Shown here one piece after another: positions 33,925 to 43,723 of a DNA stretch of 64,000 nucleotides. A program made the position numbers and the translations under genes. Origin of the DNA: Sphingomonas sp. 35-24ZXX (lineage in GTDB: Bacteria > Pseudomonadota > Alphaproteobacteria > Sphingomonadales > Sphingomonadaceae). Numbering within the stretch: position 1 is the first letter of the stretch; each line of letters starts with the position of its first letter. The notes under the pieces are model-generated. The model had not been told where the DNA came from, made no database searches, and saw only the letters and a list, made by a program, of their open reading frames with translations. The stretch covers positions 62,001 to 126,000 of the forward strand of contig NZ_JROG01000001.1 of the NCBI RefSeq assembly GCF_000786215.1, read 5' to 3'.

Positions 33925-34424
33925 CGCTTATCGTCGGTATGATCAACAAGCGAGACAGATTTTTCGCAAGTTTGAATAAAAGCTGTGGATGAATGGCGCG
34001 ATGTCCCGCGATCGATGGTTTTGCAACTGTCGATATATAAAGCTGCGTAAGCGAAACGAGGGCGGCAGCAATGATTGTCAGTGCAATGATCGCAAATTCG
34101 ATTTTATCCTGATCCGGCGTCCGCATTGATGGAGAATATCTCCACAGATTCGCCGCTGCTACGGCTTGTTTCAACACCGTCTAGTCGCGTTTATCCTTTG
34201 CCCTCGTGCAGTTGAGACACGTTTCACAGGATGTCCTTCGGCAAACGTGGAGATATGGACATTGCGGGGTAGGGCGACCACGCAAAACCCGCCACAGCGT
34301 GCCGAGGCTGGTCAGCACAGCTGCTAACCCCAGCAGAAACGATCCATCGATAATGACCATTGCAGACTCCTTCCTATGGAGTCATGTTCTATATTTGTTC
34401 TCAAGTAGGAAAGGCGATTCTGCG
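33925..34424. other. AT-rich intergenic region
   Basis: Probable promoter region of mucR and of the small gene at 34425. A minus-strand open frame starting near 34126 would encode one hydrophobic helix, but it runs into mucR and has no ribosome site. I see no convincing gene. Confidence 0.4.
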
Positions 34425-34760
34425 ATGAGCATCACGATTTTGCCTGTGCCGGGTTATCCGCGCCTGCAGGTCAGCGGTGATATCGAGGCCGTGTTGCATG
34501 TCCCGTTCGACGATGATGACCGCTTTCTGGTCGGGGTCAGCGATGGCACCTTGTTGTTGGGTACCTATGACGAACAGCTGCGGTGCACTTGGTCAGTAGC
34601 GCGCGAGGGCGCTGCCCTTGTGCGGATCGAAGGTGAACGCGTCGATCTCCATTGGTCTGTCGAATGGATCAATGTCGGCCTTTACTGCAGCGCGATGATC
34701 GACCAGTCAGAGCCTGCGCCTTTGCCTCTGTTCCCGGAGCTTGACCGTCATGCCGCATGA
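34425..34760 (+). CDS. hypothetical protein
   Basis: 111 residues, acidic, beta-rich in appearance (LPVPGYPRLQVSGDIEAVLH, DGTLLLGTYDEQLRCTWSV, EWINVGLYCSAMI). Good ribosome site (AGGAAAGG) before ATG 34425. It lies before alpA and the ardC-like gene, an arrangement I associate with sphingomonad plasmid backbones. No function recognised. Confidence 0.65.
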   Translation: MSITILPVPGYPRLQVSGDIEAVLHVPFDDDDRFLVGVSDGTLLLGTYDEQLRCTWSVAREGAALVRIEGERVDLHWSVEWINVGLYCSAMIDQSEPAPLPLFPELDRHAA

Positions 34761-34779
34761 TAGCCGCGCTTGCTGATCG

Positions 34780-34983
34780 TCAGTCGCTAACCTCATAGAA
34801 CATCGGGTTCTTCAGCCATTCCTCGATAGCCGATTCCCGCCATCCGCAGCACCGCTCGGCGAGCTTGACCTGTTTGGGGAACGTGCCCGCCTGGATCTTG
34901 CGATACAGCGTCGCCCGAGACAGCCCGGTGCGATCAAGCACGGTGTTGAGCCTCAAGAACCTGTCGGGTGCATGGGATGCCAT
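34780..34983 (-). CDS. AlpA-family DNA-binding protein
   Basis: 67-residue MerR-like winged HTH of the AlpA type: FLRLNTVLDRTGLSRATLYR, KIQAGTFPKQVKLAERCCGW and ESAIEEWLKNP. ATG 34983 has GGAG 9 bases upstream. Such proteins act as excisionase-like or regulatory factors of integrative elements. Confidence 0.85.
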   Translation of the reverse strand: MASHAPDRFLRLNTVLDRTGLSRATLYRKIQAGTFPKQVKLAERCCGWRESAIEEWLKNPMFYEVSD

Positions 34984-35416
34984 GGCCGTTGTCTCCATCC
35001 TGTGATGTGATCTGCCCCTGCTTGCGACGCAGAATGGCGATGTGCCGCTGCGCGTCAATCGAGCCACTTGCGGCGATTTCGCAGGCGGTAGGGCAGGGGA
35101 GCGCTGCCGGCATGTGCCGGAAATGGCAGCGAAAGCAGATTATTTCTGCTCACGGCATCTCACTCCATCGCAATGGTCCAGCAGCGCATCTGCGGTCGCA
35201 GCAAAGCTGCGGCGTTTGCCCCGCTTGGGCGGGACACCGGGTGCCGTCAATCGCCTCTAGCCACGCCAGGCCAGCGCGCAACCCGCGTTGCGGGTCCTCC
35301 ACTTCGTTGCGGTGCTTAGCGCATGCGCGCCGTCCGTTGCAGCGTGGCTGCCAGCTCTCTTTCGCCGCCCCCCAGCGCCCCTTTCGGGCCGGGGCCGGAT
35401 GGAAGGAGACAAGGCC
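34984..35416. other. intergenic region between alpA and ardC-like gene
   Basis: About 430 bases. It must hold the divergent promoters. Several short GC-rich repeats are present but no gene is supported. Confidence 0.4.
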
Positions 35417-36304
35417 ATGGAAAACACTACCCGCAACAGCCTCTATAGCGAGGTCACACACCGCATCATCGCCGAGCTGGAGCAAGGACGGCTCCCTTGG
35501 GTACAGCCCTGGGACACATCGCTCTGCGGCTGCACCATGCCGCACAACTTAGCAACAGATCGGCGCTACTCGGGCATCAACGTCCTGATCCTCTGGGCCG
35601 AAGTTGTCATGAAGGGCTACGGCACGCAGCGTTGGCTGACCTATCGCCAAGCCAAGGCCGCTGGCGGCAAAGTCCGCAAAGGCGAGAAGGGCACGACCGT
35701 CTGCTATGCCGACCGGTTCACGCCGAAGGCTGAAGCCGAACAGGCGCGCGGCGAAGACCGCGAAGCCAGAACAGTTGCTTTCCTCAAGCGGTTCACGGTG
35801 TTCAACATCGATCAGTGCGAGGGTCTGCCCGAATACATGACCGCAGCCCCGGTTGCACCCGATCCGGTGCTCGCCATCGCCGAAGCCGACGCGATCATCA
35901 CTGCCAGCGGTGCCATGTTCAACATCGGCGGTGACGCTGCCTTCTACAGCCCCGTGCACGACTTCGTGCAGGTGCCGCCGCAGGCAGCGTATCACGAGCC
36001 GATCAACTGGTACCGCACCGCTCTGCATGAGCTCGGTCACTGGACCGGCCATGCCAGCAGGCTGGATCGCGATCAGAAGGGTGCCTTCGGCTCTGCGCCC
36101 TATGCCCGCGAAGAGCTTGTTGCCGAGATGGCCGCCGCGTTCACCTGCGCATCGCTCGGCATTGCGCCGACCGTTCGCCACAGCGATTACATCGCATCCT
36201 GGCTCACCGTCCTGCGCGAAGATGACAAGGCCATCTTCCGCGCAGCCAGTGCAGCCAGCAAGGCTGCGGACTATCTGCTGAACCTCAAGGGAGAGACGTC
36301 ATGA
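35417..36304 (+). CDS. ArdC-like protein with zincin metallopeptidase domain
   Basis: 295 residues. The N-terminal ArdC-type ssDNA-binding domain (LYSEVTHRIIAELEQGRLPW, GINVLILWAE, WLTYRQAKAAGG, VRKGEKGTTVCYADRF) is followed by a metallopeptidase-like domain with HELGHWTGH at 204-212 and EELVAEMAAAF. ArdC proteins of conjugative plasmids bind single-stranded DNA and protect it from restriction on entry. ATG 35417 follows GGAAGGAG. Confidence 0.9.
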   Translation: MENTTRNSLYSEVTHRIIAELEQGRLPWVQPWDTSLCGCTMPHNLATDRRYSGINVLILWAEVVMKGYGTQRWLTYRQAKAAGGKVRKGEKGTTVCYADRFTPKAEAEQARGEDREARTVAFLKRFTVFNIDQCEGLPEYMTAAPVAPDPVLAIAEADAIITASGAMFNIGGDAAFYSPVHDFVQVPPQAAYHEPINWYRTALHELGHWTGHASRLDRDQKGAFGSAPYAREELVAEMAAAFTCASLGIAPTVRHSDYIASWLTVLREDDKAIFRAASAASKAADYLLNLKGETS

Positions 36305-36410
36305 TGGCGTCTCTTTCCCTCATCCAATGCCACGAGAATGGAGGCAGTTGTGCAGGTGAAATCCAAGCTTCCAACTTGCCAACGAACGGTCGTCGCTACA
36401 GGGTGAAATC

Positions 36411-37313
36411 ATGCGCACCGATATTGATCATCTGCCTGGTCAGAAGCAGCAGGAGCTGCAGGCTGCCGTGCGCATCCTGTTCGAGGAGTTTGCCACTGCG
36501 ATCGGCAATACCACCGCGCCCTGGAAGAAGCAGGGCCGGATCCTCAAGGTCATCCTGTACGGCAGCTATGCGCGCGGCGACTGGGTCGATGATCCGGTCG
36601 GCGGCTACAAATCCGATTACGATTTGCTCGTCGTGGTCAACGACGAGCGCCTAACCGATGTCGTCGATTACTGGGCCACCGCCGATGACCGGCTGATGCG
36701 CGAGATGACCATCACGCAGACGCTGAGCGCGCCGGTCAGCTTCATTGTTCACAGCCTCAAGGATGTGAACAAGCAGCTCGAGCAGGGCCGTCCGTTTTTC
36801 ACCGACATTGCTACTCAGGGCATCGCGCTTTACGAGGCTGAAGGTTTTCCGTTTGCAGCGCCAACAAAGCTCGCCCATGCTGCCGCGCGTGTAGAGGCGC
36901 AGAAGCATTTTGACAAATGGCTTCCCAGTGCGGACGCGTTCTTAGCTTCGGCGCAGTTCTTGATCGAAAGACAGAACTACAACGAAGCAGCGTTCAATCT
37001 CCACCAAGCAGCCGAACGGGCGTACCATTGCACGCTGCTGGTCCTGACTCTGTACAGCCCGAAGTCGCACAAGCTCGGCTTTCTGCGCGGCCATGCCGAG
37101 GAGATTGCGTCCGAGCTGATCGAGGCCTGGCCGCGCGACGACCGGTTCAGTCGCCGGTGCTTCGAACTGTTGCGGCAGGCCTATGTCAACGCGCGATACT
37201 CGCCGCACTACAAGGTCAGCGACGAAGAGCTGAACTGGCTGGGGACACGCGTTGCAATCCTGCAGGATCTGGTCCGCAAGGTGTGCGAACGCCGCCTGGC
37301 GACGGACGACTAG
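36411..37313 (+). CDS. nucleotidyltransferase-HEPN fusion protein
   Basis: 300 residues. The N-terminal MNT-type nucleotidyltransferase has LYGSYARGDW (Gly51-Ser52) and the metal-binding pair Asp69-x-Asp71. The C-terminal HEPN domain (from ~160) has paired helices (AAFNLHQAAERAYHCTLLVL) and NARYSPHY near 262-266. Separate MNT and HEPN proteins form HepT-MntA toxin-antitoxin pairs in which MNT AMPylates HEPN. Here they are fused; the Arg and His are three residues apart rather than 4-6, so RNase activity is uncertain. Confidence 0.85.
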   Translation: MRTDIDHLPGQKQQELQAAVRILFEEFATAIGNTTAPWKKQGRILKVILYGSYARGDWVDDPVGGYKSDYDLLVVVNDERLTDVVDYWATADDRLMREMTITQTLSAPVSFIVHSLKDVNKQLEQGRPFFTDIATQGIALYEAEGFPFAAPTKLAHAAARVEAQKHFDKWLPSADAFLASAQFLIERQNYNEAAFNLHQAAERAYHCTLLVLTLYSPKSHKLGFLRGHAEEIASELIEAWPRDDRFSRRCFELLRQAYVNARYSPHYKVSDEELNWLGTRVAILQDLVRKVCERRLATDD

Positions 37314-37320
37314 GCGGGCC

Positions 37321-37503
37321 TCAGGCAGCCTTGCTTCCCGGCCCACTGTTTTCGTTGTCGGCCAGTGCGCTGCTGATCATCGCTGCCAGCGTCTCCTCGG
37401 CTCGTGCGCGGACGATAGGATCCGAAGACAGCAGATCCTGCCTCACCCACTGCGGCGCGCGAGCAAGCACGCCGAGCACCAGTTCGTTGATTGCCTCACT
37501 CAT
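37321..37503 (-). CDS. small conserved hypothetical protein
   Basis: 60 residues, helical (AINELVLGVLARAPQWVRQDL, RARAEETLAAMISSALA). Its composition and place beside the tra genes suggest a real gene; it ends 8 bases from the convergent MNT-HEPN gene. Function unknown. Confidence 0.6.
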   Translation of the reverse strand: MSEAINELVLGVLARAPQWVRQDLLSSDPIVRARAEETLAAMISSALADNENSGPGSKAA

Positions 37504-37528
37504 AGGTTGAACCTATGCGATATCATCG

Positions 37529-37783
37529 TCACGACGCCAACTGGTTTTGCGCAAAGGCTCGCGCTCCGCGCCTGCGCCATAGCGTGATCTGCTGCGGTCC
37601 ACCGGCATCGCGGACCTTGGCAGCCGCCTCGACCAGCATGCCGTAGATCACCGCCCGGTCATCATCGACCAGCTGGTCGAATCCGGATTTCGCAACCAGC
37701 CCGCCTAGCTCGATCAGCCGCCGTGTCCGCTCGCGCCGCTTCACCTGCCAGTCCCGGTTGTCATTGCGAGCCCTGGCCAGCAT
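37529..37783 (-). CDS. traD: conjugal transfer protein TraD-like
   Basis: 84 residues with the RRERTRRLIELGGLVAKSGF and LWRRRGARAFA pattern of small TraD proteins of Ti-type transfer systems. ATG 37783 overlaps the end of the traC-like gene by 23 bases. Probably an accessory relaxosome protein (not the TraD coupling ATPase of F). Confidence 0.75.
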   Translation of the reverse strand: MLARARNDNRDWQVKRRERTRRLIELGGLVAKSGFDQLVDDDRAVIYGMLVEAAAKVRDAGGPQQITLWRRRGARAFAQNQLAS

Positions 37784-38117
37784 CAGCCGGTTGCGCTGCG
37801 CCTGTGTTTTGCGCAGCGCCGCCCGGCTGGCTGTCAGAACTGCCGCCAGTTGCTGCAGTTGATTGTTGCTTTGCCTTTTGTCGCCCGGTCCGCTGCTGAA
37901 AGAACGCAGCGCCTCGCTTGCGCCACGCCTCCTTCCTGGAAGCGTCATCGTTACCGACAGCGGCGAGCAGAACGCCAGCCAGAACCTCGGTGCCGAGCGC
38001 ATCAGCACCGGTGGCGATGACCAGTTCGCCTAGCTGGGTCAGCCGCGCTGCCTTCAGCGCCTTTGCTCTGTCGCTCAGCGCCTGAAGCTCGGCGTCAAAG
38101 TCTCTCGGTCTGCGCAT
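37761..38117 (-). CDS. traC: conjugal transfer protein TraC-like
   Basis: 118 residues; the first ~75 match the TraC family of Ti-type mobilisation systems (RRPRDFDAELQALSDRAKAL, RLTQLGELVIATGADAL, EAWRKRGAAFFQ), with a low-complexity Gly/Ala/Gln tail. Divergent from traA with oriT between them, as in Ti plasmids. Accessory oriT-binding protein. Confidence 0.8.
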   Translation of the reverse strand: MRRPRDFDAELQALSDRAKALKAARLTQLGELVIATGADALGTEVLAGVLLAAVGNDDASRKEAWRKRGAAFFQQRTGRQKAKQQSTAATGGSSDSQPGGAAQNTGAAQPADAGQGSQ

Positions 38118-38232
38118 GGGTCATGTCCCTTCATTGTGTGTGAAGGACCCACCAGCTATGCCAATGTTGTCGCCACGCCAACAGGCTGGGTCATAGTGAG
38201 ACCCCGTCATCCCGAGAGCGATCAAATCGGTT

Positions 38233-38261
38233 GAGGGCGCGCTTATACGTCGTGCCGACGT
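38233..38261 (-). other. origin of transfer (oriT), Q/Ti type
   Basis: On the minus strand TAAGCGCGCCCTC (38245-38233) differs in one base from the RSF1010 nic core TAAGTGCGCCCTC, and it is preceded by the inverted repeat ACGTCG-GCA-CGACGT (38261-38247). Location between traC and traA is that of Ti-type oriT. The relaxase TraA would nick within the GCG/CCC step, by analogy. Confidence 0.75.
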
Positions 38262-38290
38262 CGCTTGGATGGCGTAAATGGTATGTCGCC

Positions 38291-41228
38291 ATGGCGATCT
38301 ATCACCTCTCAGCCAAAGTCATATCGCGAAGCACCGGCGCATCGGCGCTGGCTGCCGCCGCCTATCGTTCGGGCTCACGACTGCACGATCAGCGCCTCGA
38401 TCGGCACCACGACTTCACCAACAAGGCAGGGGTAGTGCACAGCGAGGTGATGCTACCCGATGGCGCGGACGAGGCCTGGAAGGACAGGGAAGGTCTCTGG
38501 AACGACGTCGAGGCTGCAGAGCTGCGCAAGGACGCGCAGCTGTCGCGCGAGATCGAGTTCGCGCTGCCGCGAGAGCTGACAAAAGAACAGGCCATCGAGC
38601 TGGCGCGGGACTTTGTTCAGGCCGAGTTCGTTGACCGCGGCATGGTCGCAGATCTCAATGTCCATTGGGACATTGGCGAGGATGGCCAACCCAGGCCGCA
38701 TGCGCATGTCATGCTGACCACGCGCGAAATCGAAATCGCTGAAGACGGAACCGTTGGCTTCGGCGCAAAGGCCCGAGACTGGAACCGCACCGATCTGCTG
38801 ACCCATTGGCGCGAAGCCTGGGCCAACATTGCCAATGAACGCCTGGCCGAACTCGATATCGACGCGCGGATCGATCACCGGTCACTGGAAGCACAGGGCA
38901 TCGATCTGGAACCTCAGCACAAGATCGGTCCTGCCGCATCGCGGATGGCGGGCGAGGGGCTGAGCAGCGAACGGCTCGAAGAGCATCACGCTATTGCGCG
39001 ATCGAACGGCGAAAAGATCATCGCCGATCCCAACATCGCGATCGAGGCGATCACACGCGGGCAGGCGACGTTCACCACCCGCGACCTTGCCATGTTCGTG
39101 CACAGGAACAGCGAGGACAAGGACCAGTTCGACAAGGTGATGTCGGCGGTGAAGAACGCGCCCGAACTTGTTGAACTTGGGTTAGATGGCAAGGGCCAGG
39201 AGCGGTTCACCAGCCGGTCAATGATCCAGACCGAACGGCGACTTGAGCTGGCTTCCACCGGGCTCGATGCCAAGCGCAACCACCCGGTGATGGACCTGCA
39301 AAGGGAACGTGCGCTTGATCACGCAAAACAGCGCGGGCTCGACCTGTCGCCCGAGCAGCGCGGGGCGCTCGAACATGTGACCAGCCCGCGCGGCCTCAGC
39401 AATGTCATCGGCTATGCCGGAACAGGCAAAAAGCGCGATGCTGGGCGTGGCAAGGGAGGCTTGGGAGCTCGCCGGATACCAGGTCCAAGGTGCTGCGCTC
39501 TCGGGCATCGCGGCTGAAGGCCTGGAGCACGGCTCAGGCATCGCATCGCGCACCATTGCCAGCCTCGAGTATCAATGGGAGCAGGGCAGGGAGTTGCTCA
39601 CCGATCGCCATGTACTGGTGATCGACGAAGCCGGAATGCTCGGCACGCGCCAGCTCGAGCGCGTGATGTCGGAGGCCGAACAGCGCGGTGCAAAAGTCGT
39701 GCTTGTCGGCGATCCCGAGCAGCTACAGGCGATCGAAGCAGGCGCCGCGTTCCGGTCAACAGCCGAGCGCCATGGCGCTGTCGAAATCAGCGGTATCCGC
39801 AGGCAGCAGACCGACTGGCAGCGCGATGCGACGCGCGAGCTTGCGACGGGCAGAACAGGCGAGGCGCTGGCCCGATATGAGGAAGGTGGCCACGTCTATG
39901 TCGCGGAGACCCGCGAAGCTGCGCGCACCGCGCTGGTCGACGCCTGGGATCAGGATCGGAAGGCCGATCCCAAGGCCAGCCGGATCATCCTCACGCACAC
40001 CAATGACGAGGTGAAGGCGCTCAACGAAGAGGTGAGGGAGCGCATGCGCGCCAGCGGCGCGCTGGGGCAGGAAATCGACATCAACGTAGAGCGTGGTCAG
40101 CGCAGCTTTGCCAGCGGTGACCGGATCATGTTCCTGAAGAACGAACGCGAGCTTGGCGTGAAGAACGGATCGCTCGGTACCGTGCAGAGCCTGTCATCGG
40201 TCCGCATGGCAGTGATGCTCGACGATGGCAGGGCCGTGGCGTTCGACCTGAAGGATTATGCCCATGTCGATCATGGCTATGCGGCAACCGTCCACAAGGC
40301 GCAGGGCATGACCGTCGACAAGGTCCAGGTACTGGCGACGCCAGGCATGGACCGGCACGGGGCCTATGTCGCGCTGTCGCGGCATCGCACCGAGGTCGAT
40401 CTGCATTACGGCAAGGACGACTTTGCCGATCGCAAGGCGCTCACCCGCACGCTGTCGCGCGAGCGGGCCAAGGACATGGCGAGCGATTATACCCGCAAGT
40501 CCGATAAGGCAGACGAGGCCCAGCAGGGCAGGGAGCTCAAACAACCAGGGCGCGACAGACAGACCCGGATCAGGGTCAGCCGCACCGGTGCGCTCGCTGA
40601 TCTGCTCGGGAGCAAGGAGACCTCGCCACAGCGCGAGCGTCAGCTGGGACTGCGGGTCAGCGCAGATCTGTTCAAACCGGGACCTGAGCAGACACCGCTG
40701 GAAAAGGCGGTGCAGCAGTACACGCGTGCGGCGCAGGATATCCTGACCTTGCACGACCAGGGACTGGGCTCGCTCGACTATCAGCAGGCTGCGCTCGACA
40801 AGGCAGGCCGGACGCTTGAAGCAATGGGCCGTGGATATGTGCTGGACCTGGGTCGTGCGCTGGTCAACGACCGCTCGCTGATCCCCGAAGCCCTGTCTGG
40901 CAACCTGGACCGGACCATCGAGGGGATGCACCAGCAGCAGGCGGCGCGCCTGGCAGAACAGGCCAGAGCCGACCAGTTCGTCCACGAATGGCAGACACGC
41001 TCGCGGCAGATGCAGCGCATGCTCAAGGATCAGGACTATCTCAATGCCGACAAGGTCGAACGTCATCTTGGTGCAATGGCCCACAGCCTTGAACGTGATC
41101 CGCAGCTTGAGTCGCTGCTGCGGAACCGCCGCGTGGAACTGGGGCTGGACCCAGTGAGAGGCAGATCACTGTCGCAGGACCTTGCAGACTGTATCGACCC
41201 CTCGCGTTCGCGGGGGCTCGGGCTGTAG
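38291..41228 (+). pseudogene. traA: Ti-type conjugative relaxase/helicase TraA, frameshifted
   Basis: Relaxase-helicase of 978 codons if one base is removed. Residues 1-~220 form the MobA/MobL relaxase (MAIYHLSAKVISRSTGASAL; HAHVMLTTRE with the His triad region); ~370-730 the RecD-like helicase (VIGYAGTGK Walker A, VIDEAGMLG, VVLVGDPEQLQAI, GYAATVHKAQGMTVDKV, YVALSRHR). The first frame ends at 39517 after GTGKK; the second resumes with SAMLGVAREAWELAGY. The break is in a run of five A (39428-39432), where four would restore the frame. Could be a real mutation, a sequencing error or slippage. Confidence 0.88.
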
Positions 41229-41238
41229 GCATTATGCC

Positions 41239-41937
41239 ATGTCAGAACCTGAACCCGACGAGATCCCGATCGAGCAGGCGCTCGAGATGATCGCGCAGCG
41301 GCTTGGAATGCTCACAACCTCGGTCGACGGCGTTGCCGAGGGGCAGCAGGATCTGCTCAGCCGCGACTACAGCGCTGAGCTGGCGAAGATCCATGCCATT
41401 ACCCAGCGTATGCGTGAGGCCATCATCACGCTGTCGAACAAGCCTGCGTTGCTGCTGACCACAAACGAAATCGCCAATCAGATCACGGCGGCAGGGCGCG
41501 ACAGTCGCATAGAGGATCATGCAGCGTTGGTCACCGCCCGGCAGGATATGCAGAAAGCGACAAGCAACCTCGCAACCATGACCGCCTCGGCACGTACAGC
41601 GCGGCAGCAGAACCAGTGGCTGGCAGGTGCGGCAGGCCTTGCGCTTGTTCTCGGATCGATAGGCGGTTGTACCATCCCGCCAGCGATCGACTGGATGGTT
41701 CCCGAGGCCTGGCACTGGCCAGAGTGGCGGGCGGTATCGGCGCTGCATCGTGACGGATGGCAAGCAGGGCAGAGGTTGATGTCTGTCGCGGACCCCGGTC
41801 AGTGGCGTGATATCCTGGCGGCCAATCAACTCGTGCTGAACAATGCCGAGGCGATCGAGACATGTGCGAAGCGGGCGAGGGAGCGGAAGCTTAGGAGCGT
41901 CGGATGCTCGGTTGAAGTGCGGGGGAAACCGAATTGA
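41239..41937 (+). CDS. DUF6118-type membrane protein downstream of traA
   Basis: 232 residues: a helical N-terminal half (coiled coil likely, residues ~10-130), one membrane helix (WLAGAAGLALVLGSIGGCTI, ~137-156) and a C-terminal domain with WPEWRAVSAL and a Cys pair. I believe this is the family called DUF6118, which follows traA on sphingomonad plasmids. Role unknown, possibly linked to transfer. Confidence 0.7.
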   Translation: MSEPEPDEIPIEQALEMIAQRLGMLTTSVDGVAEGQQDLLSRDYSAELAKIHAITQRMREAIITLSNKPALLLTTNEIANQITAAGRDSRIEDHAALVTARQDMQKATSNLATMTASARTARQQNQWLAGAAGLALVLGSIGGCTIPPAIDWMVPEAWHWPEWRAVSALHRDGWQAGQRLMSVADPGQWRDILAANQLVLNNAEAIETCAKRARERKLRSVGCSVEVRGKPN

Positions 41938-42126
41938 AGCGGCAGCGTTGCTCAATGACTATAAACATCTCCGGAAACACAAGGACTTCGCAGAAGCCGA
42001 CGTTCTTCGATTGGCAAGGTGTTCAGCCTGATTACTTATTCTGTAATCGATCAGCTTGGAGTGATTCACATCCGCGAGTCTGCGAACCGTTCTTCAAAGC
42101 GCCAATCTGGCAATAGGAGAACGAAC

Positions 42127-42759
42127 ATGGAAATGACTGAATCTGAAACCGTTGCAACCAAGCGTCAGGCCTGGAATGCGGGAAGGACCGTCGGCGCGAA
42201 GCGTGCACTGAAGCCAAAGCAAGTATGGCAGATCCGATTCTACCTCAACCAGAACCGTCGTCTGCGGGATCGCGCGCTGTTCGATCTCGCGATCGATAGC
42301 AAGCTTCGCGGCTGCGACTTGGTGCGGATGAAAATTGGAGACATTGTCAGCGGAGGACAGATCCGGACTCGCGCAATCGTGATGCAGCAGAAAACAAGTC
42401 GCCCGGTTCAGTTCGAATTGCTTGCGGACGCTCGAGCGAGTTTGCTGACATGGCTCGAACGCCGAGGCGGTACGGTCGACGACTTTGTCTTTCCGAGCCG
42501 CGTCAATCATGCTGAGCATCTCAGCACGCGCCAGTATGCCCGGCTTGTGGATGATTGGGTTACGGCGGTCGGCCTGATGCGAAGCGAGTATGGCACCCAT
42601 TCGCTTAGGCGAACGAAGGCGTCTATAATCTATCGGGCAACAGGCAACCTGCGCGCTGTCCAGATCCTTCTCGGTCATAGCAAGATCGAGAACACAGTAC
42701 GCTACCTTGGGATCGACGTGGAAGACGCACTGGCCCTCGCCGAAAATACCGAAATTTGA
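42127..42759 (+). CDS. tyrosine recombinase/integrase, short form
   Basis: 210 residues. Catalytic residues are visible: Arg in SKLRGCDLVRMK, His-Leu-Arg-Arg in GTHSLRRTK, His in LLGHSKIENT and the nucleophile Tyr in VRYLGID. It lacks the usual N-terminal core-binding domain, so it is a minimal form common on sphingomonad plasmids. AGGAG lies 7 bases before ATG 42127. A decayed copy of its N-terminal part occurs near 47031. Confidence 0.9.
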   Translation: MEMTESETVATKRQAWNAGRTVGAKRALKPKQVWQIRFYLNQNRRLRDRALFDLAIDSKLRGCDLVRMKIGDIVSGGQIRTRAIVMQQKTSRPVQFELLADARASLLTWLERRGGTVDDFVFPSRVNHAEHLSTRQYARLVDDWVTAVGLMRSEYGTHSLRRTKASIIYRATGNLRAVQILLGHSKIENTVRYLGIDVEDALALAENTEI

Positions 42760-43057
42760 CCTATCAGCTCCTCGTCTCTGACGGGGAGCTGGTTCTGCGG
42801 CATTTGGGACAAAACTGCCGTTCGTCAATCCGGCCTGAAACGACCGATTGCGCCGCAACCAGTCATTCACGTGGCGGGAATGGTCATTCAAAAGAGCACA
42901 CTTAACGACGCTCATTACCCCCTCGCACAAAGCGTCTTACGCCGGATGGATACGGAAATACGGCTCTACTTTAGCGGTATTCTTGAAACAGGCTGGCGCT
43001 TCATCGAGGAGGCAGGTGTTCCAGGTACCATCGAAACTCAGGCTGGCAGCAGGCAAT
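42760..43057. other. non-coding stretch after the integrase
   Basis: No gene supported. It contains the first copy of the dispersed GCNGCAT...GGGAC repeat (42797-42824). Confidence 0.4.
42797..42824 (+). repeat. dispersed intergenic repeat, copy 1
   Basis: GCGGCATTTGGGACAAAACT followed by GCCGTTCG; related to copies at 46948-46978 and 61427-61454. Non-coding in all three places. Confidence 0.5.
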
Positions 43058-43723
43058 TTATGCGGCTTTGCGCAGCGCGACAGTACGCCCGGATGCGATT
43101 GATCGCGGTAGCTTGAACTGAGTGACCAGATTGGTCAGATCCGTAGCCGATGAAGAAAGACTGCCGGCAGCCGCGTTGCTTTGCTCCGCCATAGCAGCGT
43201 TCTGTTGGGTCATCTTGTCCATAGCGCTGACCTGAACCGAAACCTCATTTACGCTCAAAGCCTGTTTGCCGCTCGCCTCGTTAATTCTAGCCGCAAGGTC
43301 TACTGTCTGACCCAAGGCAGCTGAAATCTCGTTCAGCCGTTCCCCGCTCTTTCCAACCAGTTCAACTCCTGCGACAATTTGGCTAGTGCTACTGGCGATA
43401 AGCGCGGAGATTTCTTTGGCGGCATCCGCCGAGCGTTGCGCAAGCGCGCGGACTTCGTTGGCGACCACTGCAAAGCCTTTGCCGGTTTCTCCAGCGCGCG
43501 CGGCTTCGACACCAGCATTCAGCGCAAGAAGATTGGTCTGGAAAGCGATCCCGTCAATCAGAGTCACTATATGCGCAACTCTCTGCGAACTTTGCTCGAT
43601 CTGTTCCATTGCAGCAACGGCATTGCCAACAATCGCTTCGCCCTCACGAGCACTGCTGGCCACAACTGCGATGGAGTTCTGCAACATATTGGCATCAGCG
43701 GCAGACGCCTGGACCGATGCCAC
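43058..43723 (-). pseudogene. methyl-accepting chemotaxis protein, C-terminal fragment
   Basis: About 221 residues of the cytoplasmic signalling hairpin, including the conserved tip [20 protein letters not shown], then [20 protein letters not shown] and [10 protein letters not shown]. Sensor, membrane helices and HAMP are missing; a stop codon lies a few codons upstream of the match, so the gene lost its 5' part. No transcription start is evident. Confidence 0.85.
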
